A stretch of DNA of 64,000 nucleotides, taken from positions 310,001 to 374,000 of the forward strand of contig NZ_JBBYXL010000003.1 of the NCBI RefSeq assembly GCF_039655865.1, read 5' to 3'. The position numbers and the translations under genes are program-made. Positions 18,573 to 28,574 of this stretch are shown piece after piece (within the stretch, counting starts at the first letter, position 1; the number at the start of each line of letters is the position of its first letter). The DNA is from Prosthecobacter sp. SYSU 5D2. GTDB taxonomy: Bacteria; Verrucomicrobiota; Verrucomicrobiia; Verrucomicrobiales; Verrucomicrobiaceae. The notes beneath the pieces are model-generated. The model was not told the origin of the DNA, made no database searches, and saw only the letters and a list, made by a program, of their open reading frames with translations.

Positions 18573-19265
18573 TCATTTCACCGGCCGGATCTTGCCGCTG
18601 CCAGGGAGGGCGCTGAAGAGGAAAAAACGCGGGGATCGCAGGATATCGCCGACCTCCTTTAAGGCCACACGGGAAAGGTATCCGGAGAGCCGCTCATGAG
18701 CATCAGGATAACGTTCCAGATGATTTTCAAGAAAGCGGCGCAGGCGGGCATTGGCATTGTGCTCCACGGCCAGGGTGCCGAGATTCAGCAGCAACAGGAT
18801 GACGCAAATGGCAATGAATGCAGCAATGGCAAAGCGGGGTGGGAAGCGCATGAACAACATTCCTCCAACGCCCAGCAGGCCAAAGATAGGGCCATAACGG
18901 TTCAGCCGGATGACGTTTTGCCGCCACTTGAGATCTCCCAATGCACCCTCAGTCTGGGTGGCGTGGGCGGCCTCGTGCAGGGCGATCGCCCAGGCTCCCA
19001 TGGAACTGCCCTGCGACACCTTCGGGTCCAAAAAAAGACGGCGGCGGCGCGGGTCGAAGTAATTGGAGGCCATGCCGTCATGCTCAACGATCTCCACATC
19101 CGTTACCCCTTCAAAGGCCAGGAAGAGCTTCACAACCTCCTCGGCCGTATGAGCCGTTGGCGCACGCTCCTTCATCCCCGGTCCCGTCACCTGCGCAAAG
19201 CGGCCCGCCGCCCACTGGCAGACGCCAAAGCCCAGAAGGATGATGATGATAAAAATGGCCAGCAT
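18573..19265 (-). CDS. Membrane-anchored zinc metallopeptidase (YugP-like)
   Basis: The ATG at 19265 is preferred over an upstream GTG because it starts directly at the first membrane helix (LAIFIIIILLGFGV) and gives 230 residues, the usual size of YugP-type peptidases. HEAAH at 97-101 is the zinc-binding HExxH motif, embedded in AWAIALHEAAHATQ. The upstream ASNYFDPRRRRLFLDP stretch is typical of this family. Two more hydrophobic segments follow (about residues 125-165). The physiological target is unknown. It ends 28 bases before the oxidoreductase start, so it could be part of the same operon. Confidence 0.85.
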   Translation of the reverse strand: MLAIFIIIILLGFGVCQWAAGRFAQVTGPGMKERAPTAHTAEEVVKLFLAFEGVTDVEIVEHDGMASNYFDPRRRRLFLDPKVSQGSSMGAWAIALHEAAHATQTEGALGDLKWRQNVIRLNRYGPIFGLLGVGGMLFMRFPPRFAIAAFIAICVILLLLNLGTLAVEHNANARLRRFLENHLERYPDAHERLSGYLSRVALKEVGDILRSPRFFLFSALPGSGKIRPVK

Positions 19266-19410
19266 GCCGAAACGTGGGGCTGATGCGGAGAGAGGCAAGG
19301 AGCAGATGCGGGTATTCACTGCTTCACTTGATGCCCGGCAGCGGGCGCGGGCATCGCCTTATGCCACATGGCCCAACAACAAGTGCAGCAAAATATTTAT
19401 CTCCCGCTCC

Positions 19411-21417
19411 TTATTTGCCTTTCTTCCACTGCCACGATTCGTCAAAGAATCCGGCATCGGTTATGCCGCCGGGGGCACGGCTGGTCTTCGGCTGGGCCAG
19501 GTCCACAATGGCCCAGTCGGGCAGCTTGGCCACCTGGCGGGCGTTGTTGAGATAGTCGTATTCGCGATAAGTGAAGCTGCTGTTGATGACGACGTAGCGT
19601 TGTGGATTCAGCGGATTCGGATACACCAGCACCGGGGCATGGGTTTTGACATCATAGGTCTTGCCATTGGCCACCAGCTTGTCAGCGGTCCATTCGATGG
19701 GCAGCTTGTCAATAATCCTGGCCAGCATGGCATTGCTCTTTGGATCGCCCCAAAGGATGAGGTTGCTGGAGGCAATGTCGGCATCGCTGATCTCCTTGTC
19801 GGCCTTGCTGGGAGCAATGCCCCGGAACTGCCGCTGCCATTCGAAGGCGGCTCGTTCCATCTCAGCCTGGGTCCAGACGGCGACCTTTTCATTCATCGCC
19901 ATGCCCGTGGGGCTGACGTGAAGGAAGCTGTCCATAAAAGCATCGTCAATCGGGCCGGAGAGACCATGATGTTTGGCCAGCTTGCCCTCTTCCTGCGCCG
20001 TGGCCACCTGCGCCCACTGGCCGTTTTGCTTGCGAAAATGGACCCGCCAGGAGCGGTCGGACTTCGGCTTGGGCGCGGTGATTTCCTTGCCGTCAATCTT
20101 CACCACCGGCGCTTCCTTCACGCTGAAGGGAGAATGACCCGCTGGCATGTCAATGCTCAGCGCGGTGACGTTGCTGGTCGTCAGGGTGACTTCCTTTTCA
20201 CCAGTGATCCTGGCATGCACTCGCGCACGCTCCCAGCTTTCCTCCAAGCCGTTCACCGTGATCCAGTGCATCTTGTGATAACGCAGGAAATACGTGGTGA
20301 AGTGAATCTCCTCCGGCGTGCGGTTGCGGCCCAGCGCAGCGATGTCCGCCAGGCGCTTCTCAATCTCGATCAAGGAATCCGGATGGATCTTGTGAGCCGT
20401 CTGCGGGCCGATGAGATGGATCATGTCAATACCCTCCTCCTTCAAATATCGCTCCATGATGTCAGCGGCCTGCTTCTGTTTATCAATCTCGCCGCTGTAG
20501 GCGATGGTCGGTGTATTGAAAAGGTTCACCGCACTGTCCGTGGCGTTATACCAGCGCCAGAGCGTCTTTTCATAGGAGGGCACCTTGGACACATCTTCCG
20601 TCTGGAAAACATTCAGGAACTCCGGCGTCTCAGAAAACCCCGCGCCAGGGCTGATAGCGCACCATTGATCCGAATAGTTCACCCCGAACTGCCAGGCCGC
20701 CGCGCCCCCCATGCTGAAGCCGCGCATGATGGTGCGGTCCTCGTCCACATTGTAAAATTTCTTCGCATGCGCCAGGGCCTCGAACAGGTCAATCTCACCC
20801 GCAAACTTGTTGGCGCAGCAATAGCGTCCATAGGGATGCAGGACGATGGCATTGGCAGGTGACACATTGCCCGTCTGCTTGCGCCGCTGGTCCACAAAGG
20901 CCAGCTCGCTCAGCGTTTCCCCACGGCCATGACACCACACATCCAGACGGGTGGCGGCCCCGCTGTAGCTTTCAGGAATGACCAGGCCATAGGGCTGGAT
21001 GGAACCGTCAATCTTGGAGCGGTAAGCGCGGACGACGAGGCCCTTTTGCGTGGTCCAGGGGTGCTCGCCCTTTTTGAGCTGTTCGGCGCGCAGCTTGCCT
21101 TCGGCCAGCGTTTCGGCAGCAGCCTTCAGCTCCGTCAGTTTGTTGATCTGGTTGTATTTCAGCGCCCAGTCCACCGCCTTGTAAAAGACCTCCACATCCG
21201 GCAGCAGGTCTGCCAGCTTCGGGTTTTTCGCCTGCGCTTTGGCAGCGGCATCAATGGCGCTGCGCAGCTCGGCGAGCCCCTGGATCAAAGGCTTGGCATC
21301 AGCCTCTGGCACTTCCACGCCGAGAGGCGGAATGGGCCGCACATTGTCGGCCAGGTTATCCTTGGGCCCATCGGCAAAGGCCAGAGCGGGGATCAATAAA
21401 AAAGGGAGGTATTTCAT
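19411..21417 (-). CDS. Exported alpha/beta-hydrolase (prolyl-oligopeptidase/esterase-like), 668 aa
   Basis: A short signal peptide (MKYLPFLLIPALAFA) starts the protein. A helical N-terminal region (to about 125) precedes an alpha/beta-hydrolase core. The nucleophile elbow is GFSMG with Ser235, preceded by a DVWCHGRGE stretch that fits an oxyanion region. A C-terminal domain of about 250 residues resembles those of verrucomicrobial and planctomycete exported hydrolases. The true substrate, peptide or carbohydrate ester, cannot be told. It is followed on the same strand by the zinc peptidase. Confidence 0.8.
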   Translation of the reverse strand: MKYLPFLLIPALAFADGPKDNLADNVRPIPPLGVEVPEADAKPLIQGLAELRSAIDAAAKAQAKNPKLADLLPDVEVFYKAVDWALKYNQINKLTELKAAAETLAEGKLRAEQLKKGEHPWTTQKGLVVRAYRSKIDGSIQPYGLVIPESYSGAATRLDVWCHGRGETLSELAFVDQRRKQTGNVSPANAIVLHPYGRYCCANKFAGEIDLFEALAHAKKFYNVDEDRTIMRGFSMGGAAAWQFGVNYSDQWCAISPGAGFSETPEFLNVFQTEDVSKVPSYEKTLWRWYNATDSAVNLFNTPTIAYSGEIDKQKQAADIMERYLKEEGIDMIHLIGPQTAHKIHPDSLIEIEKRLADIAALGRNRTPEEIHFTTYFLRYHKMHWITVNGLEESWERARVHARITGEKEVTLTTSNVTALSIDMPAGHSPFSVKEAPVVKIDGKEITAPKPKSDRSWRVHFRKQNGQWAQVATAQEEGKLAKHHGLSGPIDDAFMDSFLHVSPTGMAMNEKVAVWTQAEMERAAFEWQRQFRGIAPSKADKEISDADIASSNLILWGDPKSNAMLARIIDKLPIEWTADKLVANGKTYDVKTHAPVLVYPNPLNPQRYVVINSSFTYREYDYLNNARQVAKLPDWAIVDLAQPKTSRAPGGITDAGFFDESWQWKKGK

Positions 21418-21437
21418 GGTTGGAAAACAGAAGAGGG

Positions 21438-22073
21438 CTACGCTTGGCGACGGGTCTTTTTGGCAGCCTTGGTGGCTTTTGCGGACTTAGCTGTCTTGGC
21501 AGGCACGATGAGATCGCAGGAATGGATTTCAAAAGGCGCACCTGTCGCGCTGTCGAATTCCGCCGAGGCCTGAAGCCCGGCTTTGACGATGTCCACCACG
21601 TCATCGCACTGGTCATAGGCAGTGTGCATGGCCCCCAGCGCAAAATCACGCCCGGAGCCTGCCGCCCAGAATTTATGAAACTGCTGCGCACTGCGATAGG
21701 AATACAGCGCAAAGATGCCATGCGGATTGGCGATGAGACCGTAAAACTGCGTCGTCTCATACTCCTCCCCCTTGTCCGGCATCGTGGACATAAAATACTC
21801 CGTCTTCATCCAGTGGTGCGCATGCCGGAAGGTCTCGAAAATCATGTCCGTGGAAGAGAAATCACGCGGACGTTCCGGATTGGCAAAGTAGCTGTTCATC
21901 ACCACCAGGCTGGTGGAGGTACCCGTGAGCCCGATGTAAGTATCCCCCAGCTTGGTGATCTTGCTCTTGTTGGCGATGTGGTGGGCCTTCTGCCGCAGTG
22001 AGCCCAGACAGCTCATGGTATCTGCGCCGATGCAGGCGACTCCGTTCTTTTGGGCGACGACGATGGTGGACAT
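21438..22073 (-). CDS. HslV/proteasome-like Ntn hydrolase with basic tail
   Basis: The ATG at 22073 gives 211 residues beginning MSTIVVAQKNGVACIGAD, which aligns without gaps to the start of HslV (MTTIVSVRRNG...AGD). Asp17 of mature HslV is matched exactly. The first residue after Met is Ser, where HslV has its catalytic Thr1. A lysine-rich segment (KSKITKLGD) lies where Lys33 is expected. The rest shows the Ntn fold (YIGLTGTSTS, YGLIANPHGIFALYS, AAGSGRDFALGAM). The last 20 or so residues are Lys/Ala/Thr-rich like a histone H1 tail. No HslU or other AAA+ partner is nearby. It could act alone as a peptidase or amidohydrolase. Confidence 0.82.
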   Translation of the reverse strand: MSTIVVAQKNGVACIGADTMSCLGSLRQKAHHIANKSKITKLGDTYIGLTGTSTSLVVMNSYFANPERPRDFSSTDMIFETFRHAHHWMKTEYFMSTMPDKGEEYETTQFYGLIANPHGIFALYSYRSAQQFHKFWAAGSGRDFALGAMHTAYDQCDDVVDIVKAGLQASAEFDSATGAPFEIHSCDLIVPAKTAKSAKATKAAKKTRRQA

Positions 22074-22223
22074 GTGGAACGCGGAGTGTGGCAGAGCCCG
22101 GCGCACGCGCAAGGCGGCGTGCTGGCATTTTTGGGTATCTGCCAGTCTTGCCAATCACTGCGCCTATCCTGCGCGCCGCCTGATCCACTGCGAGAGATCT
22201 GCCAATGTGGCCGTATTCATCCG
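22074..22223. promoter_or_regulatory. Divergent intergenic region
   Basis: These 150 bases separate the Ntn hydrolase (-) from the diheme cytochrome (+) and must carry both promoters. The + strand frame is open through part of it, but the cytochrome signal peptide starts only at 22224, so the upstream extension is not considered coding. Confidence 0.35.
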
Positions 22224-22868
22224 ATGTCCAAATTCATCACCCTTTTCAGCCTCTACCTGCTGGTCCTCAGCAGCCAGGCGGAAGATGCAGGGCAGGTGCT
22301 GTTTCAATCCGTCTGCGCGGCCTGCCACGGTGCCAAGGGAGAGGGCAAGGACGAATTGAAAACCCCGTCCATCGCCAGCCTCCCCAACTGGTATGTGGAA
22401 AGACAGCTCACCAATTTCCACGATGGCAAACGAGGTGCCGATGTCCAGGTGGACCCGCAGGGAGCCATGATGGCCGCCATCGCCAAGGCCCTGAAGCCGG
22501 ACCAGATCTCCGCCGTGGCCAATCATGTACATTCCCTGCCCCTGGTGGTGCCCAAAGACCTCACCCTGGCCGGTGCCGATGTGAAGGCGGGATCTGAGCT
22601 CTTTTACGAACGCTGCATGGAGTGCCACCGCTACAATGCCAGCGGTGAGCAGCTCTTCGGCAGCCCTCCCCTGGTCGGCAGGCAGGGCTGGTATCTGCTG
22701 GCCCAGTTAAAAAAATTCAAGAGCCTGCATCGTGGCAATGCCAAGGGGGATGAAAAAGGGGCCAAGATGGTCATGATGACCACCCTCTTCGTTGAGGATG
22801 AGCAGACCATGAAAAACCTCGTCGGCTACATCCTCACCCTCAATCCGGCCCCGGCCGGACAGGATTAA
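22224..22868 (+). CDS. Exported diheme cytochrome c
   Basis: The start at 22224 gives a signal peptide (MSKFITLFSLYLLVLSSQA) and a 214-residue protein. Two heme c attachment sites are present, CAACH at 31-35 and CMECH at 130-134. Distal methionines for axial ligation are available (MMAAI, MVMMT). The arrangement matches c553/c4-type diheme cytochromes that pass electrons in the periplasm. It is followed after 72 bases by a DUF1501 gene on the same strand, and the two may form a small operon. Confidence 0.88.
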   Translation: MSKFITLFSLYLLVLSSQAEDAGQVLFQSVCAACHGAKGEGKDELKTPSIASLPNWYVERQLTNFHDGKRGADVQVDPQGAMMAAIAKALKPDQISAVANHVHSLPLVVPKDLTLAGADVKAGSELFYERCMECHRYNASGEQLFGSPPLVGRQGWYLLAQLKKFKSLHRGNAKGDEKGAKMVMMTTLFVEDEQTMKNLVGYILTLNPAPAGQD

Positions 22869-22940
22869 ATGTCTATTATCCTGGCTTTATGGCCGTTGTA
22901 AGGGGTAGAATCCTTTGGGTTAGCCACCCACACCACCGCC

Positions 22941-24353
22941 ATGCACCCGCCCCTTTTCTCCAGACGCCAGGCCCTGCAGACCTGCTCCTCCGGCATCGGC
23001 TGGCTGGCCTTTTCCGCCCTGGCCCAGCAGGCCGCAGCGGCCGGTGGGGATGCCTTGAGCCGTCAGGCCCCGCATTTCCCCGCCCGGGCCAAGCGCGTCA
23101 TCTTCCTCACCATGCGCGGCGGCCCGTCCCATGTGGATCTGTTTGATTACAAACCGGAGCTCATCAAACGTAGCGGCCAGACCGCCAGTTTGGGGCGCGA
23201 TTCGGTCGGGGCCAAGCTCCTCGGTTCCATCCAGCCCTTTTCCCAGTACGGCCAGTCCGGCCAGTGGATCGGCGACAGCTATCCGCACTTGGCGAAGCAT
23301 GCCGATGACCTGTGCATCATCAATTCGATGAACACGGACCTGCCCAACCATGCGCAGGCCTTCTGCCAGATGCACACCGGCAGCTTCCAGTTCGTCCGCC
23401 CCTCCATCGGTGCCTGGACGCTTTACGGCCTGGGTAGTGAAAACGAAAACCTGCCAGGCTTCATCACCCTGAATCCGCCAGCGGACAATGGCGGCGCCCA
23501 AAACTACGGCAGCGCCTTCCTTCCCGCCATCTGCCAGGGCACCAAGATCGGCGGCAGCCAGCTTCCCGATCTTTATGCGGCACTTTTTAAAACCGATGCA
23601 GCGCCCGGCCCGCCGATGAAAAACATCGCCAACGCGCAGACCGGCCCCGCCCTGCAGCGCGCCCAGCTCGACCTCATCCGCGGCCTGAACCAGCACAAGC
23701 TGGAGCGTGAAATTTACCACCCGGAGATCGAAGGTGCCATCCAGTCCTTTGAGCTCGCCTTCCGCATGCAAAGCCAGGTCCCGGAGGTGCTCGATATGAA
23801 AAGCGAACCTGCCCACGTCCTCAAGCTCTACGGCATCGGCCAAGGCAAGGACCAGTTCGCCCGCCAGTGCCTTCTCGCCCGCCGCCTGGCCGAGGCCGGC
23901 GTGCGCTTCATCGAAATCGCCTCCCCCACCAACTGGGACCACCACAACCTGCTGAAGGACAACCTAACTAAAAGTTGCGCCGCCACCGACAGGCCCATCG
24001 CCGCCCTGCTCACGGACCTCAAAGCACGCGGCATGCTCAAGGACACCCTCGTCGTCTGGGCCGGTGAATTCGGCCGCACCCCCTATGCCCAGGGCACCGA
24101 CGGCCGCGACCACAACCACAAAGGCTACTCCATCTGGATGGCGGGCGGCGGTGTCAAAGGCGGCCTCACCTACGGCGCCACCGACGAGATCGGCCACAAA
24201 GCCGTCCAGGACCCCATGCACATCCACGACTGGCACGCCACCATCCTGCACCTCCTCGGCCTCGACCACACCCAGCTCACCTACCGCTACGGCGGCCGCG
24301 ACTTCCGCCTGACGAATGTGTCAGGGAATGTGGCGAAGGGGATTTTGGCGTAA
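22941..24353 (+). CDS. DUF1501 family Tat-exported protein
   Basis: The 470-residue protein begins with a twin-arginine type signal (SRRQALQTCSSGIGWLAFSALAQ). It shows the DUF1501 hallmarks: TMRGGPSHVDLFDYKPEL, WAGEFGRTPYAQGTDGRDHNHKGYS and a TDEIGHKA ending. The fold is related to sulfatases and alkaline phosphatases. The function of DUF1501 is not established. In Planctomycetes and Verrucomicrobia it usually sits beside a large DUF1549/DUF1553 cytochrome gene. Here its partner is a small diheme cytochrome instead. Confidence 0.9.
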   Translation: MHPPLFSRRQALQTCSSGIGWLAFSALAQQAAAAGGDALSRQAPHFPARAKRVIFLTMRGGPSHVDLFDYKPELIKRSGQTASLGRDSVGAKLLGSIQPFSQYGQSGQWIGDSYPHLAKHADDLCIINSMNTDLPNHAQAFCQMHTGSFQFVRPSIGAWTLYGLGSENENLPGFITLNPPADNGGAQNYGSAFLPAICQGTKIGGSQLPDLYAALFKTDAAPGPPMKNIANAQTGPALQRAQLDLIRGLNQHKLEREIYHPEIEGAIQSFELAFRMQSQVPEVLDMKSEPAHVLKLYGIGQGKDQFARQCLLARRLAEAGVRFIEIASPTNWDHHNLLKDNLTKSCAATDRPIAALLTDLKARGMLKDTLVVWAGEFGRTPYAQGTDGRDHNHKGYSIWMAGGGVKGGLTYGATDEIGHKAVQDPMHIHDWHATILHLLGLDHTQLTYRYGGRDFRLTNVSGNVAKGILA

Positions 24354-24420
24354 AGGCATCCGTACTTTTAGCCCTCAACCTCATCGAAGGCGCGTAGGCA
24401 CCCTTTCCCGCAGCCTAACC

Positions 24421-24512
24421 GAGAGGAGCGTGGGCACTCCTGCCCGCACCTTTCATAGTCGCGGCTTCGCCGCCAATTTAATTCAGCGGACAAGAGTGTC
24501 CGCGCTCCTCTC
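24421..24512. repeat. REP/BIME-like palindromic element (three hairpins)
   Basis: A 92-base element is bounded by GAGAGGAGCG (24421-24430) and its reverse complement (24503-24512). Inside are three hairpins: GTGGGCA-CTCC-TGCCCGC (24430-24447), GCGGC-TTC-GCCGC (24461-24473) and GCGGACA-AGAG-TGTCCGC (24486-24503). The two outer hairpins face each other, each with GGAG at its outer foot, which is the classic BIME arrangement. It lies between convergent genes. Confidence 0.75.
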
Positions 24513-24528
24513 ACCAGACTTCCCGTAG

Positions 24529-24548
24529 CTCGATTTTCCAAAATCGAG
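24529..24548. terminator. Candidate bidirectional hairpin
   Basis: CTCGATTTT (24529-24537) and AAAATCGAG (24540-24548) form a perfect 9-bp stem with a CC loop. The stem carries its own T/A run. It sits between the convergent DUF1501 and UPF0175 genes and may end transcription from both sides. Confidence 0.45.
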
Positions 24549-24593
24549 AAGGCTCGCCAGGTATTCAGTAACCGAGCTGTCTTGCGTCTCCAA

Positions 24594-24638
24594 GGAGTGA
24601 GGCCATCCTGGCCTCAACCTGACGGCAGGATGCCGTCA
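24594..24638. repeat. Two further REP-like hairpins with TCC/GGA loops
   Basis: After GGAG (24594-24597) comes TGAGGCCA-TCC-TGGCCTCA (24598-24616). A second perfect hairpin, TGACGGCA-GGA-TGCCGTCA (24620-24638), follows. The loop trinucleotide is again TCC on one strand, although the stems differ from every other copy. The end lies 20 bases from the UPF0175 stop codon. Confidence 0.7.
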
Positions 24639-24657
24639 CACCTTGCGTCAAGCATCC

Positions 24658-24921
24658 TCATTTCGCCAGGAACTGACGCAGATTTTGAGCATCCTGGCAG
24701 AAGTCTTCGATGCTGTATTCCTGATCGGGACCAAGCTGCAAAAGGAACTGCTCGGTTTCATTGAACCCGAGATCCAGCATTTCGCTAACCTGCCCGCGAG
24801 ACAGCTTGCCTTCCTGATACCCTTCCAGGGCAAGCATTTCCAAAGCACGTCGGCTTGAGCTTGGGCCGTCGAGCCGCAAGCTGTGGGCGATCACATCTGG
24901 AAGTTCCAGGGAGAGATGCAT
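24658..24921 (-). CDS. UPF0175 family antitoxin-like protein (orphan)
   Basis: The ATG at 24921 gives 87 residues starting MHLSLELPDVIAHSL. The family signature is RRALEMLALEGYQEGKLSRGQVSEMLDLG, a helix-turn-helix-like core, with a C-terminal acidic helix. UPF0175 proteins usually pair with a PIN-domain toxin gene placed directly downstream. Here no such gene follows. The sequence reads ATGA at the stop, then about 15 codons, and runs into the REP-like hairpins. It may therefore be the surviving half of a toxin-antitoxin pair. Confidence 0.78.
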   Translation of the reverse strand: MHLSLELPDVIAHSLRLDGPSSSRRALEMLALEGYQEGKLSRGQVSEMLDLGFNETEQFLLQLGPDQEYSIEDFCQDAQNLRQFLAK

Positions 24922-25040
24922 GGTGCCATGCTTAACTGGAAAACCCCGCAAGTGACAAGCGGGATGGATCGAGAGGGCTTCGCAGTGGAAAGCAATCGGT
25001 CTGGCAGTTCTCCGCACTATACAAAGCGTGGCCTTCCCGC

Positions 25041-26738
<1,698 letters not shown>

Positions 26739-26875
26739 GGGAGGCGGAGTTTCAGCCGAATCCCCCCGTAGTCAAGCCGGCCCCGCAAGTACAATACTCA
26801 TCACTTCCTGTCCCGCGACTGCAGTGATCCGAGTGATGCGAGCATCTCCCGACACCGCCCGGCCCCAATATCTCC

Positions 26876-27847
26876 TCACTTCTTAAAATATCCCCGCTGC
26901 TTCTCACTGACCGGCAGACCCACCTTCTCCATCACCTGCAGCATGTCCTCCCACACCTGGCGCTTGGCCACCTTGCCGCCATCGGCCAGCTTTTCCTCCC
27001 GCAGAATGTAGCTGGGGTGGAAGGTCACCATCGTCGGCAGCCCCTGCACGGTGTAAAACTGGCCACGCAGCTTGCTCACCGGACCGCTCAGGCCCAGGCC
27101 TTCCGCCGCCGTCTTGCCCAGCGCCACGAGGATCTTCGGCTGAATGATGGCGATCTCGGTAAAAATATACGGCAGGCAGGTCTGCATCTCCACCGGCGTA
27201 GGCGGGCGGTTGCTCCAGCCCTGGTTCTCCATAGCGGGGCGAAATTTGCAGATGTTGCTGATATAAACCTCACTGCGATCCAGGCCCATGGCCTTGATGA
27301 TGCCCGTGAGCTTTTGTCCCGCCGGACCCACAAACGGCTCCTGCTGCCGCTCCTCCTCGGATCCAGGGGCCTCACCGATGAACATGATCTCCGCATCCGG
27401 GCTGCCGACGGCGAAGACCATCGTCTCCCGCAATGTCCCCAGCGCCCTGGCCTCAGGCGAATGCTCCGCCATCTGCGCCAGCGCGGCCAGTTTTTCCGCC
27501 TTCGTGCTCCCCGGTACCTCCAGAATCGTCGGCTCCAGGCGGCTCCTGGCCGCAGGTGCGGCCGCAGGCCGGGTCGGAGCGGGAGCGCTCGCCGGTGCCG
27601 TCGCCGCTTTGAGCGAGGACAGCATGGCCGCAGCCGCCGGTGCCGCCGCTTCTTCAAATCCTGCCGCTGGCGCAGCCGAGCGAACCGGCCGAATTTCAGC
27701 CACCCGCTGCGTCTGAGGCGCGAGCCCCCGCCGGTGCAAAAGCCGGTTCACCATGCCAGGCCGCAGCCCCACATGCGTCTGCCCCGCCACCTGGCGTTGT
27801 TCCAGGTAATGTTTAAGGAGTCCGGCAGCTTCGGTTTGGGAGGACAT
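26876..27847 (-). CDS. Uracil-DNA glycosylase superfamily protein with long N-terminal extension
   Basis: The C-terminal two thirds match family 4/5-type uracil-DNA glycosylases. GEAPGSEE (158-165) is the water-activating motif, [10 protein letters not shown] follows, and [10 protein letters not shown] (275-284) is the His-containing motif. The first 145 residues hold a helical segment and an Ala/Pro-rich linker not seen in classical enzymes. Of the four iron-sulfur cysteines of family 4, the N-terminal CxxC pair is absent and the KCRP-type position is Phe202 (KFRP). Only Cys224 (QTCLPYI) aligns, with Cys200 nearby. It may thus lack the cluster. Confidence 0.8.
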   Translation of the reverse strand: MSSQTEAAGLLKHYLEQRQVAGQTHVGLRPGMVNRLLHRRGLAPQTQRVAEIRPVRSAAPAAGFEEAAAPAAAAMLSSLKAATAPASAPAPTRPAAAPAARSRLEPTILEVPGSTKAEKLAALAQMAEHSPEARALGTLRETMVFAVGSPDAEIMFIGEAPGSEEERQQEPFVGPAGQKLTGIIKAMGLDRSEVYISNICKFRPAMENQGWSNRPPTPVEMQTCLPYIFTEIAIIQPKILVALGKTAAEGLGLSGPVSKLRGQFYTVQGLPTMVTFHPSYILREEKLADGGKVAKRQVWEDMLQVMEKVGLPVSEKQRGYFKK

Positions 27848-27889
27848 GACGATAAGGAAAATGAATGACGTGATCTGGAAACGAGACCG

Positions 27890-28528
27890 CTATTTTTTAC
27901 GCCCGCCCTTGGGCTCCGTGCCCGCCAGGATGCGGCCAATATTGGCACGATGCCGCACGATGACCAGCACCATGATCAGCACGCCAAAAGCCAGCATCAC
28001 CCAGTCCCAGCGTCCCTCGCGGGCCATCACCACCACCATCGTGGCCACCACCCCCACCCCGGCCATCATGGAAGCCAGGGAAACATAACGCAGGGTGAAA
28101 AAGAACAGCAGCCACACGACCAGCCCACCCAGCATCGCCACTGGCGCAATGCCCAGCAGCACGCCTGCCGTCGTGGCCACCCCTTTGCCCCCTTTAAAAC
28201 CCAGCCAAAAGGTAAACATGTGCCCCAGCACCGCGGCCAGCCCCGCCACCACCGCGCCGGCGGAGACGATCTCCTGCGCGACATTCTGCTCTCCCAGAAA
28301 GGACGCCACCAGCCACACTGGCAGCCAGCCCTTCAGCGCATCCAGGATGAACACCGGAATGCCGATCCCCTTCCCCAGCACCCGGATCGCATTTGTCGCG
28401 CCGATGTTGCCGCTGCCATGCTGGCGGATGTCCAGGCCCTTCAATTTGCCAGCCCAATACCCAAAAGGCATCGCGCCGCTGAGGTAGCCGCCAACTGCTG
28501 AGATCAAAATTGCCACTGCGGGAGTCAT
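27890..28528 (-). CDS. plsY: Glycerol-3-phosphate acyltransferase PlsY
   Basis: PlsY transfers the acyl group of acyl-phosphate to glycerol-3-phosphate, the first step of phospholipid synthesis. The 212-residue membrane protein shows five to seven hydrophobic segments and the three conserved loops: GSGNIGATNAIRVLGK (37-52), GFKGGKGVATTAGVLLG (about 112-128) and a C-terminal RHRANIGRILAGTEPK. It ends 43 bases after the uracil-DNA glycosylase start on the same strand. PlsC is encoded elsewhere in the window. Confidence 0.94.
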   Translation of the reverse strand: MTPAVAILISAVGGYLSGAMPFGYWAGKLKGLDIRQHGSGNIGATNAIRVLGKGIGIPVFILDALKGWLPVWLVASFLGEQNVAQEIVSAGAVVAGLAAVLGHMFTFWLGFKGGKGVATTAGVLLGIAPVAMLGGLVVWLLFFFTLRYVSLASMMAGVGVVATMVVVMAREGRWDWVMLAFGVLIMVLVIVRHRANIGRILAGTEPKGGRKK

Positions 28529-28574
28529 TGCCCGCTATGTATCCAGAGCTTGCCCCTTTGCGCCAAGAAAAAAG

